Part shown: one piece after another, positions 26,172-35,123 of the stretch
Layout of the letters: each line of letters starts with the position of its first letter
Position numbering within the stretch: the first letter of the stretch is position 1
Assembly (NCBI RefSeq): GCF_009760915.1
Contig: NZ_VIDQ01000033.1
Span: forward strand, 1-64,000
Length of the DNA stretch: 64,000 nucleotides
Reading direction: 5' to 3'
Source: Azohydromonas aeria
GTDB taxonomy: Bacteria > Pseudomonadota > Gammaproteobacteria > Burkholderiales > Burkholderiaceae_C
Made by a program: the position numbers and the translations under genes
Notes under the pieces: generated by a model
Told to the model about the DNA's origin: nothing
Seen by the model: the letters and a program-made list of their open reading frames with translations, nothing else
Database searches by the model: none

Positions 26172-26185
26172 TTGATCTGCCGCAA
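26172..26185. promoter_or_regulatory. FNR/DNR-like box between hemerythrin and Crp/Fnr genes
   Basis: TTGAT-CTGC-CGCAA matches the FNR consensus TTGAT-N4-ATCAA at eight of ten positions. It lies in the 116-base divergent region, suggesting autoregulation or co-regulation. Confidence 0.4.
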
Positions 26186-26251
26186 GCCCGTGGCGCGGGG
26201 GCTGGGAGACCATGCAGGCCACATCCTCGGACCGCACCGCACCTTTCGGCC

Positions 26252-27025
26252 ATGTCATCCCTTACCGCTTCTCCGCTGGTCACCCCGGGCCTGGCCCGGA
26301 ACGCCGCGCGCGCGGCCACGCGCAGCACGGTTTCGCGCCGCAGTTGGGCCGCGTTGCTGGACGCCCCCGGGCTGGGCACGGTGGAGGCCCAGGCGCTGGA
26401 CGCCATCGCCCAGCAGCGCAGCGTGGCCGCGGGCTCGCTCATCTACACCCGCCGCGACCCGGCCCAGGCGCTGGTGGCGCTGGTCGAGGGTGACGCGGCG
26501 CTGGGCCTGCGCCAGGTGGCCGATGGCCAGTTCCGCATCGAACGCATGCTGCACGCGCCGGGCTGGCTGGACCTGGCCTCGGCCTGGCTGTCGGGCACCC
26601 ACGCCCTGGACGCGCTGGCCGTCTCCGACGTCACGGTGCTGGAGCTGCCGCGCACCGCGCTGAGCGCGCTGCTCGACGACGACGCGCACCTGGGCGGGCT
26701 GCTGATCCAGGCGCTGGCGCGCGAGGTGCGCACCCTCACGCTCAACACCCACGAGCTGATGCACAAGGACGCGCCGGCGCGGCTGGCGGCCTGGCTGCAC
26801 CAGCGCTGCGCGCCCGTGCCCGAAGTGCCGCACCAGGCGCAGGTGCACCTGCGCGAGCGCAAGCGCGACATCGCCTCGCAGCTGGCGATCACGCCCGAGA
26901 CGCTGTCGCGGCTGATGCGCAGTTTCATGACGCAGGGCGTCATCGACGTGTCCGGCTACAACGTGCGCGTGCTGGACCTGCCGGCGCTGCGCAAGCTGGC
27001 GCAGGACGAGCCGGTCGCGGCCTGA
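26252..27025 (+). CDS. Crp/Fnr-family transcription regulator
   Basis: This 257-residue protein has an N-terminal cyclic-nucleotide-binding-like domain (residues about 35-150, GSLIYTRRDPAQALVALVEG ... LELPRTALSALLDDDAHLGG). The C-terminal winged helix has the DNA-recognition part KRDIASQLAITPETLSRLMRS. No N-terminal cysteine cluster for an Fe-S centre is seen, so it is not classical Fnr; it is closer to heme- or nucleotide-type Crp/Dnr proteins. It is divergent from the hemerythrin gene. A strong hairpin with a T run follows. Confidence 0.88.
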   Translation: MSSLTASPLVTPGLARNAARAATRSTVSRRSWAALLDAPGLGTVEAQALDAIAQQRSVAAGSLIYTRRDPAQALVALVEGDAALGLRQVADGQFRIERMLHAPGWLDLASAWLSGTHALDALAVSDVTVLELPRTALSALLDDDAHLGGLLIQALAREVRTLTLNTHELMHKDAPARLAAWLHQRCAPVPEVPHQAQVHLRERKRDIASQLAITPETLSRLMRSFMTQGVIDVSGYNVRVLDLPALRKLAQDEPVAA

Positions 27026-27056
27026 CGGGCCGGCACGGCAGCACCGTCTCCTTGCC

Positions 27057-27095
27057 GGTCCCTCTCCCGTCACGCGGGGGAGGGGCCTTTTTGCA
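27057..27095 (+). terminator. Rho-independent terminator
   Basis: GGTCCCTCTCCC pairs with GGGGGAGGGGCC across the loop GTCACGC and is followed by TTTTT. It ends the Crp/Fnr gene and reaches the convergent LysR stop. Confidence 0.75.
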
Positions 27096-27998
27096 TCAGG
27101 CCGCGGCCTGACCGAACAGCCGCAGCAGCAGCTCGCGCACCCAGCGCTGCGCCGCGTCGGCCTCGAAGCGCCGGCTCCAGTGCAGCGACACGGTGAACTC
27201 GGGGCTGGGCAGCGCCGCCTCCAGCACCGCGCAGCCGCCGTGCGCGGCGAAGTCCAGCGCCACGTCGCGCGGCAGCACCGCCGCCAGCGCCGTGCTGCGC
27301 ACGATGGCCGGCAGCGCCAGGAAGTTGCCGCAGGCCAGCCGCACCCGCTCCTGCAGGCCCAGCTGCTGCAGGATGCGCAGCGTCTCGCCGTGCGAGCGCA
27401 CGGCCACGAACTCCAGCGCCTGCAGCGCCGCGGCGTCCACCGCGCCGGCCCGGGCGGCCAGCGGGTGCGCGGCGCTGACCAGCAGCACGTAGCGGTCGCG
27501 CAGCAGCGGCTGCTGGCGCGTCTCCAGCACCGTGGGCAGGAAGCCGATGGCGAAGTCCAGCTGTCCGCCGTCCAGCGCCGCGGCGATCTCGCCGTGCGGC
27601 CGCCACACGCTCTTCACCTCGATGCCCGGCGCCTCGCGCCCAAGCGCGGCCATCAGCGCCGGCAGGAAGCGCGCCTCGCCGATGTCGCTCAGGTGCAGCC
27701 GCAGCGCCATGCGCGAGGCCGCCGGGTCGAAGCGCTCGAACTCGCCCAGCGCCTGCTCCAGCGCGCCCAGCGCCGACTGCACCGCCGCCGCCAGCCGCTG
27801 CGCCCGCGGCGTGGGCCGCACGCCGCCGGCGGCGCGCATGAAGAGCGGGTCTTTCAACTGCAGCCGCAGCCGCGTCAGCCCCTGGCTGGCCGCCGGCTGC
27901 GACAGGTTCAGCGCCTCGGCGGCGCGGCTGACGTTGCGCAGCCGGTACACCGCGTCGAAGAGGCGCAGCAGGTTCAGGTCCAGGTGTTCCAGGTGCAT
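27096..27998 (-). CDS. LysR-family regulator, divergent from the benzoylformate decarboxylase gene
   Basis: This 300-residue protein has the LysR helix-turn-helix at the N-terminus (LNLLRLFDAVYRLRNVSRAA, LNLSQPAASQGLTRLR) and a two-lobed substrate-binding effector domain from about residue 90. Its divergent position 130-155 bases from the decarboxylase start makes it the likely regulator of the aromatic-acid genes at 28154-32314. The nearest alternative ATG lies further upstream but gives no homology. Confidence 0.9.
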   Translation of the reverse strand: MHLEHLDLNLLRLFDAVYRLRNVSRAAEALNLSQPAASQGLTRLRLQLKDPLFMRAAGGVRPTPRAQRLAAAVQSALGALEQALGEFERFDPAASRMALRLHLSDIGEARFLPALMAALGREAPGIEVKSVWRPHGEIAAALDGGQLDFAIGFLPTVLETRQQPLLRDRYVLLVSAAHPLAARAGAVDAAALQALEFVAVRSHGETLRILQQLGLQERVRLACGNFLALPAIVRSTALAAVLPRDVALDFAAHGGCAVLEAALPSPEFTVSLHWSRRFEADAAQRWVRELLLRLFGQAAA

Positions 27999-28153
27999 GG
28001 CGGTGCAAGCCCGGCATGACGGCGGCGGCGATGGCAGCGCCACGGGCCTGCATCATGCATGGTGTGAATGAGACTTAGAAGGATCATCTTATTGAAGCAT
28101 GAGCGGCGGCTGCGCACACTGGCCTTCCCATGCCTGCCGTTGAAAGCCTGCCC

Positions 28154-29752
28154 ATGAGCACCCCCGCCGCGCCGCGCCCGACCGTGCGCGAAGCCGTGAT
28201 CGCGCTGCTGCGCGACTTCGGCATGACCAAGATCTTCGGCAACCCCGGCTCCACCGAGCTGCCGCTGTTCCTGGACTTCCCGGAAGACTTCTCCTACGTG
28301 CTGGGGCTGCAGGAGTCGGTGGTGGTGGGCATGGCCGACGGCCACGCCCAGGCCACGCGCAACGCCGCCTTCGTGAACCTGCACTCGGCCGCCGGCGTGG
28401 GCCACGCCATGGGCAACATCTTCACGGCCTTCAAGAACCGCACGCCGCTGGTCATCACGGCCGGGCAGCAGGCGCGCTCGATCCTGCCGTACGAGCCCTT
28501 CCTGTACTCGGGGCAGGCGACCGAGCTGGCGAAGCCCTACGTGAAGTGGAGCATCGAGCCGGCGCGCGCCGAGGACGTGCCGCACGCCATTGCGCGCGCC
28601 TACTACCTGGCGATGCTGCCGCCGCGCGGGCCGGTGCTGGTGTCCATCCCGTCGGACGACTGGAACCAGCCTTGCGAACCCGTCGCGCCGCGCCGCGTCA
28701 GCACCCAGCTGCGGCCGGAGCCGGCACTGCTGGAGGTCATCGGCGCGCAACTCGACGCCTGCGAGCGCCCGGCCTTCGTCATCGGCGCGGCGGTGGATCG
28801 CGACGAGGCATGGAACGAGACGGTCCGATTGGCCGAGGCGCACAACGCGCGCGTGTTCGTGGCGCCCATGTCCGGGCGCTGCGGCTTCCCGGAGGACCAC
28901 CCGCTCTTCGCCGGCTTCCTGCCGGCCATGCGCGAGCGCATCGTCGCCAAGCTCGCCGGGCACGATTTCGTCTTCGCCATCGGCGCGCCGGCGTTCACGT
29001 ACCACGTCGAAGGGCAGGGGCCGCACGTGCCCGACGGCGCGGCGCTGGCGCAGCTGATCGACGACCCGGCCACGGCGAGCTGGACGCCGCTGGGCACCTC
29101 GGCCGTGGGCAGCATCCGCCTGGGATTGCAGGACTTGTTGGCCCGCCCGGCGCCCAAGGCCCGGCCGCTGCCGGCGCCGCGCCCGGCGCGGCCGCGCGCC
29201 GAGGCGCCCGCGCCGGGGCAGCGGCTACCGGTGGCTTACGTGCTGCAGACGCTGGACGAACTGCGCCCGCGCGACTCGATCGTGGTGGAGGAGGCGCCCA
29301 GCGCCCGGCCCGTCATGCACGAGCACCTGCCGATCTACGAATCCGAAACCTTCTACACGATGTGCAGCGGCGGCCTGGGACACTCGATGCCGGCCGCCGT
29401 GGGCGTGGCGATGGCCAAGCCGGGCCGGCGCGTGATCGGGCTCATCGGCGACGGCTCGGCGATGTACTCGATCCAGGCGCTGTGGAGCGCGGCGCAGATG
29501 AAGCTGCCCATCGCCTTCGTGATCCTGAAGAACCGCCGCTATGCCGCGCTGCAGGAATTTGCCGGCGTGTTCGGTTTCAAGCCGGGCGAACGGCTCGAAG
29601 GCACGGATCTGCCGGACCTGGACTTCGCCGGCCTGGCCCGCGCGCAGGGCGTGCAGGGCGTGCGCGTGGAGACGGCGGCGCAGCTGCGCGACGCGCTCGC
29701 GTCCGCGCTTTGCTCCGCGGGGCCGGTGCTGATGGAAGTCGAAGTTGCTTGA
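28154..29752 (+). CDS. mdlC: Benzoylformate decarboxylase (thiamine-diphosphate enzyme)
   Basis: The protein is 532 residues from this ATG; another ATG 24 bases earlier is possible. It has the ThDP-enzyme layout: an N-terminal PYR domain with the cofactor-activating Glu in GLQESVVVG and the active-site His in NLHSAAGVGHAMGN, a middle domain, and a C-terminal PP domain with the ThDP/Mg motif GDGSAMYSIQALW ... ILKN. GNPGSTELPLF and FYTMCSGGLGHSMPAAVG match benzoylformate decarboxylases. The reaction is phenylglyoxylate to benzaldehyde plus CO2. The next gene, an aldehyde dehydrogenase, would oxidise the aldehyde. No mandelate racemase or dehydrogenase is present, so the true substrate could be another 2-oxo acid. 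Confidence 0.85.
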   Translation: MSTPAAPRPTVREAVIALLRDFGMTKIFGNPGSTELPLFLDFPEDFSYVLGLQESVVVGMADGHAQATRNAAFVNLHSAAGVGHAMGNIFTAFKNRTPLVITAGQQARSILPYEPFLYSGQATELAKPYVKWSIEPARAEDVPHAIARAYYLAMLPPRGPVLVSIPSDDWNQPCEPVAPRRVSTQLRPEPALLEVIGAQLDACERPAFVIGAAVDRDEAWNETVRLAEAHNARVFVAPMSGRCGFPEDHPLFAGFLPAMRERIVAKLAGHDFVFAIGAPAFTYHVEGQGPHVPDGAALAQLIDDPATASWTPLGTSAVGSIRLGLQDLLARPAPKARPLPAPRPARPRAEAPAPGQRLPVAYVLQTLDELRPRDSIVVEEAPSARPVMHEHLPIYESETFYTMCSGGLGHSMPAAVGVAMAKPGRRVIGLIGDGSAMYSIQALWSAAQMKLPIAFVILKNRRYAALQEFAGVFGFKPGERLEGTDLPDLDFAGLARAQGVQGVRVETAAQLRDALASALCSAGPVLMEVEVA

Positions 29753-29764
29753 GGGAGCGGGTTT

Positions 29765-29835
29765 CCCGTTCGCCCTGAGGTATCGAAGGGGACCGCGGCC
29801 GGGGCAGGGTTCGGCCCGCATGCGGGCCTCCTACC
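29765..29835. repeat. Two hairpin repeats between decarboxylase and dehydrogenase genes
   Basis: CCGTTCGCCCTGAGGTATCG (29766 on) belongs to the GTTCGCCC family, and GGCCCGCATGCGGGCC (29813-29828) is a perfect palindrome of the kind found at 60261-60328. The pair may attenuate read-through between the two genes. Confidence 0.55.
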
Positions 29836-29877
29836 CACGGCTTGACATGACATGACACGAGCAAGAGGAGACAAGCC

Positions 29878-31329
29878 ATGAACCGCATCGACATGCTCAT
29901 CAACGGCGAGGCCTGCCGCGCCGGCAACGGCGCCACGTTCGAGCGCCGCAACCCGCTCGACGGGGCGGTCGCCACCGAGGCGCCGGCTGCGACGAAGGCC
30001 GACGCGCTGGCCGCGGTGGCCGCCGCGGCCGAGGCCTTCAAGAGCTGGTCGCTCACGGGCCCGGGCGAGCGCCGCGCGCTGCTCAACAAGGCGGCCGACG
30101 CGCTGGAAGGCCAGGGCGACGCCTTCGCGCAGGCGATGGCGGCGGAGACGGGCAGCTCGGCGATCTGGGCCGGCTTCAACGTGCACCTGGCGGCCGACAT
30201 GCTGCGCGAGGCCGCGGCCATCACCACGCAGATCTCGGGCGAGGTGATCCCGTCGAACGTCCCCGGCAGCGTGGCCATGGCCGTGCGCCAGCCCGCGGGC
30301 GTGGTGCTGGCCATCGCGCCGTGGAACGCGCCGGTGATCCTGTCGGTGCGCGCCATCGCCGTGGCGCTGGCCTGCGGCAACACGGTGGTGCTCAAGGGCA
30401 GCGAGATCTGCCCCGCGACGCACGGCCTCATCGTGCAGGCCTGCCAGGCCGCGGGCTTCCCGCGCGGGGTGGTGAACTTCGTCACCAACGCGCCGGCGGA
30501 CGCGGGCGAGATCGTCGAGGCCATGGTGGCGCACCCGGCGGTGCGGCGCGTCAACTTCACCGGCTCGACGCGCGTGGGAAAGCTCATCGCCGCGACCTGC
30601 GCGAAGTACCTCAAGCGCAGCGTGCTGGAACTCGGCGGCAAGGCGCCGCTGGTGGTACTGGACGACGCCGACGTGGACGCGGCCGTGGCGGCGGCCACCT
30701 TCGGCGCCTTCGCCAACTCGGGGCAGATCTGCATGTCCACCGAGCGGCTGATCGTGGACGAGGCGGTGGCCGACGCGTTCGTGGCCAAGCTCGCGGAGCG
30801 GGCGAAGTCGCTGCCGCTGGGCGACCCGCGCAAAGGGCCGGTGGTGCTCGGGTCGGTGGTGGACATGGCCACCGTGCACCGCTGCAACGAGCTGATCGAC
30901 GACGCGCTCGCCAAGGGCGCGCGGCTGGCGTGCGGCGGCAAGGCCGACAGCACGCTCATGCCCGCGACGCTGCTGGACGGCGTGACGCGCGAGATGCGCA
31001 TCTATCACGAGGAAAGCTTCGCACCGGTGAAGGCGATCGTGCGCGTGCAGGGCGTCGAGGCGGCGGTGGCCTGCGCCAACGACAACGACTACGGCCTCTC
31101 GGCCGCGGTGTTCGGGCGCGACGTGGCGCGCGCGCTGCAGGTGGCGCAGCGCATCGAGAGCGGCATCTGCCACGTCAACGGCCCGACCGTGCACGACGAG
31201 GCGCAGATGCCCTTTGGCGGCGTCAAGGGCAGCGGCTGGGGCCGCTTCGGCGGCAAGGCCGGCATCGACGAGTTCACCGAGCTGCGCTGGATCACGGTGC
31301 AGACCGGCCAACGCCACTACCCGTTCTGA
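29878..31329 (+). CDS. Aldehyde dehydrogenase, benzaldehyde/vanillin/salicylaldehyde type
   Basis: This 483-residue enzyme has IAPWNAPVILSVRAIAVALA, the NAD-contact region FTGSTRVGKL, the catalytic Glu in VLELGGKAP, the catalytic Cys in NSGQICMSTER and the C-terminal PFGGVKGSGWGRFGG. The N-terminal sequence and length fit the aromatic-aldehyde branch of the superfamily. Following benzoylformate decarboxylase, it would turn the aromatic aldehyde into the acid (for example benzoate) with NAD or NADP. CAAGAGGAG lies before the ATG. It is followed 10 bases later by a Bug receptor gene. Confidence 0.87.
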   Translation: MNRIDMLINGEACRAGNGATFERRNPLDGAVATEAPAATKADALAAVAAAAEAFKSWSLTGPGERRALLNKAADALEGQGDAFAQAMAAETGSSAIWAGFNVHLAADMLREAAAITTQISGEVIPSNVPGSVAMAVRQPAGVVLAIAPWNAPVILSVRAIAVALACGNTVVLKGSEICPATHGLIVQACQAAGFPRGVVNFVTNAPADAGEIVEAMVAHPAVRRVNFTGSTRVGKLIAATCAKYLKRSVLELGGKAPLVVLDDADVDAAVAAATFGAFANSGQICMSTERLIVDEAVADAFVAKLAERAKSLPLGDPRKGPVVLGSVVDMATVHRCNELIDDALAKGARLACGGKADSTLMPATLLDGVTREMRIYHEESFAPVKAIVRVQGVEAAVACANDNDYGLSAAVFGRDVARALQVAQRIESGICHVNGPTVHDEAQMPFGGVKGSGWGRFGGKAGIDEFTELRWITVQTGQRHYPF

Positions 31330-31339
31330 GGAAGGCTCC

Positions 31340-32314
31340 ATGAGCAAGCAGATACGCGCCCTGGCGCTGGCCGCAGCTTGTGCCCTGGCCGGCGCAACCG
31401 CCTGGGCGCAAGGCCCGCAGTGGCCGGCCAAGCCGGTGAAGATGATCGTGAACTTCCCGCCCGGCGGCGCGGCCGACCAGATCGGGCGCGCCATCGCGCA
31501 GCCGCTGCAGGAGGCGCTGGGCCAGCCGGTGGTCGTCGAGAACCGCGGCGGCTCCGGCGGCAACCTGGGCGGCGAGGCGGTGGCCAAGGCGCCGCCCGAC
31601 GGCTACACGCTGCTGATGAGCTCCGGCGGCATGGTGGCGGTGAACCCGCACATCTATCCCAAGATGAGCTTCGACCCGGTCAAGGACCTCACGCCGGTGG
31701 CCGCCGCGGCGCGGGTGCTGGTGTTCCTGGTGGTGCGCGCCGACAGCCCGATCCGGGACTTCAAGGGGCTCATTGCCGACCTCAAGGCGCACCCGGGCCA
31801 GCGCGCCTTCGGCACGCCGGGCAACGGCAGCTCGCCGCACCTCGCCACCGAGATGATGAAGAGCCAGGCCGGCGTGGACGCCACGCACGTGCCCTACCGC
31901 GGCGCGGCGCCGGCGCTGACGGACCTGCTCGGCGGCCAGGTGGACTTCCTGTTCGACCCCGGCGTGGCCGTGCCGCACATCAAGGCCGGCAAGCTGCGCG
32001 TGCTGGCCGTGGGCAGCCCGAAGCGCTCGCCGCTGTTCCCCGACGTGCCCACGCTGGACGAGTCCGGCCTCAAGGGCTTCGACGCCGACAGCTATTTCGG
32101 CGTCTACGCCCCGGCGGGCACGCCGGCCGAGGTGGTGAACCGGCTCAACGCCGAGGTGAACAGGATCATCGCCACGCCGGCCTTCCGCGAGCGCGTGGCG
32201 CAGCTCGGCGGCGTGCCCGCGCCCATGACGCCGGCGCAGTTCGGCGCCACGGCGGCGCAGGACTCGAAGCGCTTCGGGGCGATCATCCGGGAGCGGCACA
32301 TCGTGGGGGATTGA
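31340..32314 (+). CDS. Bug/TctC-type periplasmic receptor, aromatic-acid gene cluster
   Basis: This 324-residue protein has a signal peptide cut near ATAWAQG (residue about 24) and the Bug fold signatures: WPAKPVKMIVNFPPGGAADQ, VVENRGGSGGNLGGEAVA, PPDGYTLLMSSGG and HVPYRGAAPALTDLLGGQVD. Bug proteins bind carboxylates in the periplasm. Few are paired with a TctAB permease, and none is present here. Its position 10 bases after the aldehyde dehydrogenase gene suggests it captures the aromatic or 2-oxo acid used by this operon, or signals its presence. Confidence 0.88.
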   Translation: MSKQIRALALAAACALAGATAWAQGPQWPAKPVKMIVNFPPGGAADQIGRAIAQPLQEALGQPVVVENRGGSGGNLGGEAVAKAPPDGYTLLMSSGGMVAVNPHIYPKMSFDPVKDLTPVAAAARVLVFLVVRADSPIRDFKGLIADLKAHPGQRAFGTPGNGSSPHLATEMMKSQAGVDATHVPYRGAAPALTDLLGGQVDFLFDPGVAVPHIKAGKLRVLAVGSPKRSPLFPDVPTLDESGLKGFDADSYFGVYAPAGTPAEVVNRLNAEVNRIIATPAFRERVAQLGGVPAPMTPAQFGATAAQDSKRFGAIIRERHIVGD

Positions 32315-32462
32315 CGCCGGATGCCATTGCGGCGGGGGGCATCGGCCCCGCGCGGGCGGCGCCCTTGCGCCGGCCCGTACACTTTCGGCCCTCAGGGTTC
32401 CCACCAATAAGACCGCCTCAAGGCGGACCCTGGCCCCGCTCCCACCGCAACCGGACATCCCC

Positions 32463-33602
32463 ATGAAACACGCACTTCGAATCACCGCCCTGGCCGCGCT
32501 GGCCGTTGCCGCGCAGGCCGCCTCGGCGCAGGAGCTGGTCGTCAGGATCGGCCACGTGGCCGCCACCAGCGGCGGCGCCGCCCACCTCGGCAAGGACAAC
32601 GAGAACGGCGTGCGCATGGCCCTGGACGAGCTCAATGCCAAGGGCCTGACCATCGGCGGCAGGAAGGCGAAATTCGAGCTGCTGGCCGAGGACGACGCCG
32701 CCGACCCGAAGCAGGGCACCGCTGCCGCGCAGAAGCTGGTGGACGCCAAGGTCAACGGCGTCGTCGGCCACCTCAACTCCGGCACCGCCATTCCCGCGTC
32801 GCGCATCTACAGCGACGCCGGCATCCCGCAGATCGCGCCCTCGGTGACCAACCCCAAGTACACCGCCCAGGGCTACAAGACCACCTTCCGCATGGTGGCC
32901 AACGACGCGCAGCTCGGCGGCACGCTGGGCCGCTACGCGGTGGAGAAGCTCAAGGCCAGGACCATCGTCGTGATCGACGACCGCACCGCCTACGGCCAGG
33001 GCGTGGCCAACGAGTTCGAGAAGGCCGCCAAGGCCGCGGGCGCGAACATCGCCAAGCGCGAGTTCACCAACGACAAGGCCACCGACTTCACCGCCATCCT
33101 GACCTCCGTGAAGGCGGCCAAGCCCGACGTGGTGTTCTTCGGCGGCATGGATGCCGTGGGCGGCCCGATGCTGCGCCAGATGAAGCAGCTGGGCATCAAC
33201 GCCAGGTTCATGGGCGGCGACGGCATCTGCACCGCCGAGCTGCCCAAGCTGGCCACGGGCGCGCTGGCCGACGACATGGTCACCTGCGCGGTGGCCGGCG
33301 GCGTGGAGGCCGGGCAGCGCGGCGCGCTGGACAAGTTCAAGGCCGACTACAGGAAGCGCTTCGGCCAGGACGTGCAGATCTACTCGCCCTACACCTACGA
33401 CGCCACGATGGTGATGGCCGAGGCCATGGCCAAGGCCGGCTCGGCGGAGCCGGCCAAGTACCTGCCGGTACTGGCCGCCATCAGCACCAAGGGCGTCACC
33501 GGCCCGATCGCCTTCGACGCCAAGGGCGACATCAAGAACGGCGCGCTCACGCTCTACACCTTCCGCGGCGGCGCGATGGCGGAGCTGGCGGTGGTGCGCT
33601 GA
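32463..33602 (+). CDS. LivK-like branched-chain amino acid ABC transporter substrate-binding protein
   Basis: This 379-residue protein has a signal peptide ending near AASAQE (residue about 23) and the periplasmic binding protein type I fold: VVRIGHVAATSGGAAHLGKD, NGVRMALDELNAKGL, VVGHLNSGTAIPASRIYSDA and VVIDDRTAYGQGVANEFEKA. LivK relatives bind leucine, isoleucine, valine and also other amino or aromatic acids. No permease or ATPase gene is adjacent, so it is an orphan component. A small hairpin (CCGCCT/AGGCGG at about 32413-32426) lies in its leader. Confidence 0.88.
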   Translation: MKHALRITALAALAVAAQAASAQELVVRIGHVAATSGGAAHLGKDNENGVRMALDELNAKGLTIGGRKAKFELLAEDDAADPKQGTAAAQKLVDAKVNGVVGHLNSGTAIPASRIYSDAGIPQIAPSVTNPKYTAQGYKTTFRMVANDAQLGGTLGRYAVEKLKARTIVVIDDRTAYGQGVANEFEKAAKAAGANIAKREFTNDKATDFTAILTSVKAAKPDVVFFGGMDAVGGPMLRQMKQLGINARFMGGDGICTAELPKLATGALADDMVTCAVAGGVEAGQRGALDKFKADYRKRFGQDVQIYSPYTYDATMVMAEAMAKAGSAEPAKYLPVLAAISTKGVTGPIAFDAKGDIKNGALTLYTFRGGAMAELAVVR

Positions 33603-33694
33603 CCGGCCGTTGACACGGCCTTGACGCGGGCGGGCCCACAGCCGGCCTGCCCGCCGTCAACGGGCCGCCGCAATGGCGGCCTACACTGCCTCGC

Positions 33695-35035
33695 ATGCAC
33701 TCCGCGGGCAGCCTGATCCTCATCGTCTTGCTCATCGCGCTCAGCGCGTTCTTCTCGGTGGCCGAGCTCTCCATGGCCTCGGCGCGGCGCCTGCGGCTGC
33801 GCCAGCTGGCCGACGACGGCGACGCGCGCGCGGCGGCGGTGCTCAAGGTGCAGGCGCAACCGGGCAGCTACTTCACGGTGGTGCAGATCGGGCAGAACAT
33901 CGTCGCGATCCTGGCCGGCGTGGTGGGCGACGACGCGCTGGGCCCGGGACTGCGCGCGCTGCTTGACGGCCTCATGCCGCCGCGCGCGGCCGACGTGACC
34001 AGCTTCGCGCTTTCCTTCGGGGTGGTGACCTCGCTCTTCATCCTGCTGGCCGACCTGCTGCCCAAGCGGCTGGCGCTGGTCGAGCCCGAAGGGCTGGCGA
34101 TGAAGCTGCTGGCGCCGATGCGCGTGGCCATGCTGCTGCTGCGCCCGGTGGTGTGGGTCTTCAACGGCCTGGCCAACGGCCTGGTGCGGCTGCTCGGGCT
34201 GCCCAAGGAGCGCGACGACCGCATCACCTCCGCCGACATCCTGGCGCTGACCGAGGCCGGCACCGAGGCCGGCGTGCTGCACGTGGGCGAGCAGGAGGTG
34301 ATCGAGAACCTGCTGGAGCTGGAAACCCGCACGGTGGAGAGCGCGATGACCACGCGCGACCGCATCGTCTTCCTGCTGCAGGACGACCCGGAGGAGCTGA
34401 TCCGCGCCCGCATCGCGGCCGAGCCGCATTCCACGTACCTGGTGTGCGACGAGCACATCGACCAGGTCGTGGGCTACGTCGATGCGGCGGACCTGTTCGC
34501 GCGCGTGCTGCGCCAGGAGCCGATCGTGCTGCAGGGCGAGGCGGCCAAGGGGCTGCTGCAGAAGGTGCTGATGGTGCCGGACCGGCTGACGCTGTCGGAA
34601 GTGCTGGCGCGCTTTCGCGAGGCGCACGAGGACTTCGCGGTGATCGTCAACGAGTACGGGCTGGTGGTGGGCGTGATCACGCTCAACGACGTGATGAGCA
34701 CCGTCATGGGCAGCCTGGTGGGCGGCGGCGACGAGGAGCAGATCGTGCGCCGCGACGACGGCTCGTGGCTGATGGACGGCCTCACGCCCATCGGCGACGT
34801 GCTGCGCGCGCTGCACCTGGACCCGGCCGACCTGCCGCAGCGCGGCCAGTACGACACGCTGGCGGGCTTCCTGATGGTGATGCTGCGCCGCATCCCGCGC
34901 CGCACGGATCACACCACCTGGAACGGCTGGCGCTTCGAGGTCATCGACGTGGACCACACGCGGATTGACCAGGTGCTGGTGACGGGGGTGGCGGGGCAGC
35001 CCGCGGCGGCGGTGGAGGTGGCGGTGCGGGTTTGA
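33695..35035 (+). CDS. CNNM/CorC-HlyC family membrane protein with CBS domains
   Basis: This 446-residue protein starts with a CNNM transmembrane domain of three or four helices (SLILIVLLIALSAFFSVAEL near the start, VVQIGQNIVAILAGVVGDD, FALSFGVVTSLFILLADLLP). Two CBS domains (about residues 205-330, MTTRDRIVFLLQDD ... DFAVIVNEYGLVVGVITLND) and a C-terminal CorC_HlyC domain (DGSWLMDGLTPIGDVL ... GWRFEVIDVDHTRIDQV) follow. Such proteins are linked to Mg2+ or Co2+ efflux or homeostasis; the name hemolysin is historical. It stands alone. Confidence 0.9.
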   Translation: MHSAGSLILIVLLIALSAFFSVAELSMASARRLRLRQLADDGDARAAAVLKVQAQPGSYFTVVQIGQNIVAILAGVVGDDALGPGLRALLDGLMPPRAADVTSFALSFGVVTSLFILLADLLPKRLALVEPEGLAMKLLAPMRVAMLLLRPVVWVFNGLANGLVRLLGLPKERDDRITSADILALTEAGTEAGVLHVGEQEVIENLLELETRTVESAMTTRDRIVFLLQDDPEELIRARIAAEPHSTYLVCDEHIDQVVGYVDAADLFARVLRQEPIVLQGEAAKGLLQKVLMVPDRLTLSEVLARFREAHEDFAVIVNEYGLVVGVITLNDVMSTVMGSLVGGGDEEQIVRRDDGSWLMDGLTPIGDVLRALHLDPADLPQRGQYDTLAGFLMVMLRRIPRRTDHTTWNGWRFEVIDVDHTRIDQVLVTGVAGQPAAAVEVAVRV

Positions 35036-35043
35036 GGCGGGGT

Positions 35044-35067
35044 GGCGCGATTTCAGGGAATCGCGCC
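35044..35067. terminator. Hairpin between convergent genes
   Basis: GGCGCGATT / AATCGCGCC with the loop TCAGGG follows the CNNM stop by nine bases. The downstream copies of TGCGCCAC make this a small repeat-rich patch. A T run is absent. Confidence 0.45.
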
Positions 35068-35123
35068 AGAAATGCGCCACAAGTGCGCCACGGTCGTGGC
35101 GCAATTCGGGTTGGCTGTGCCCT

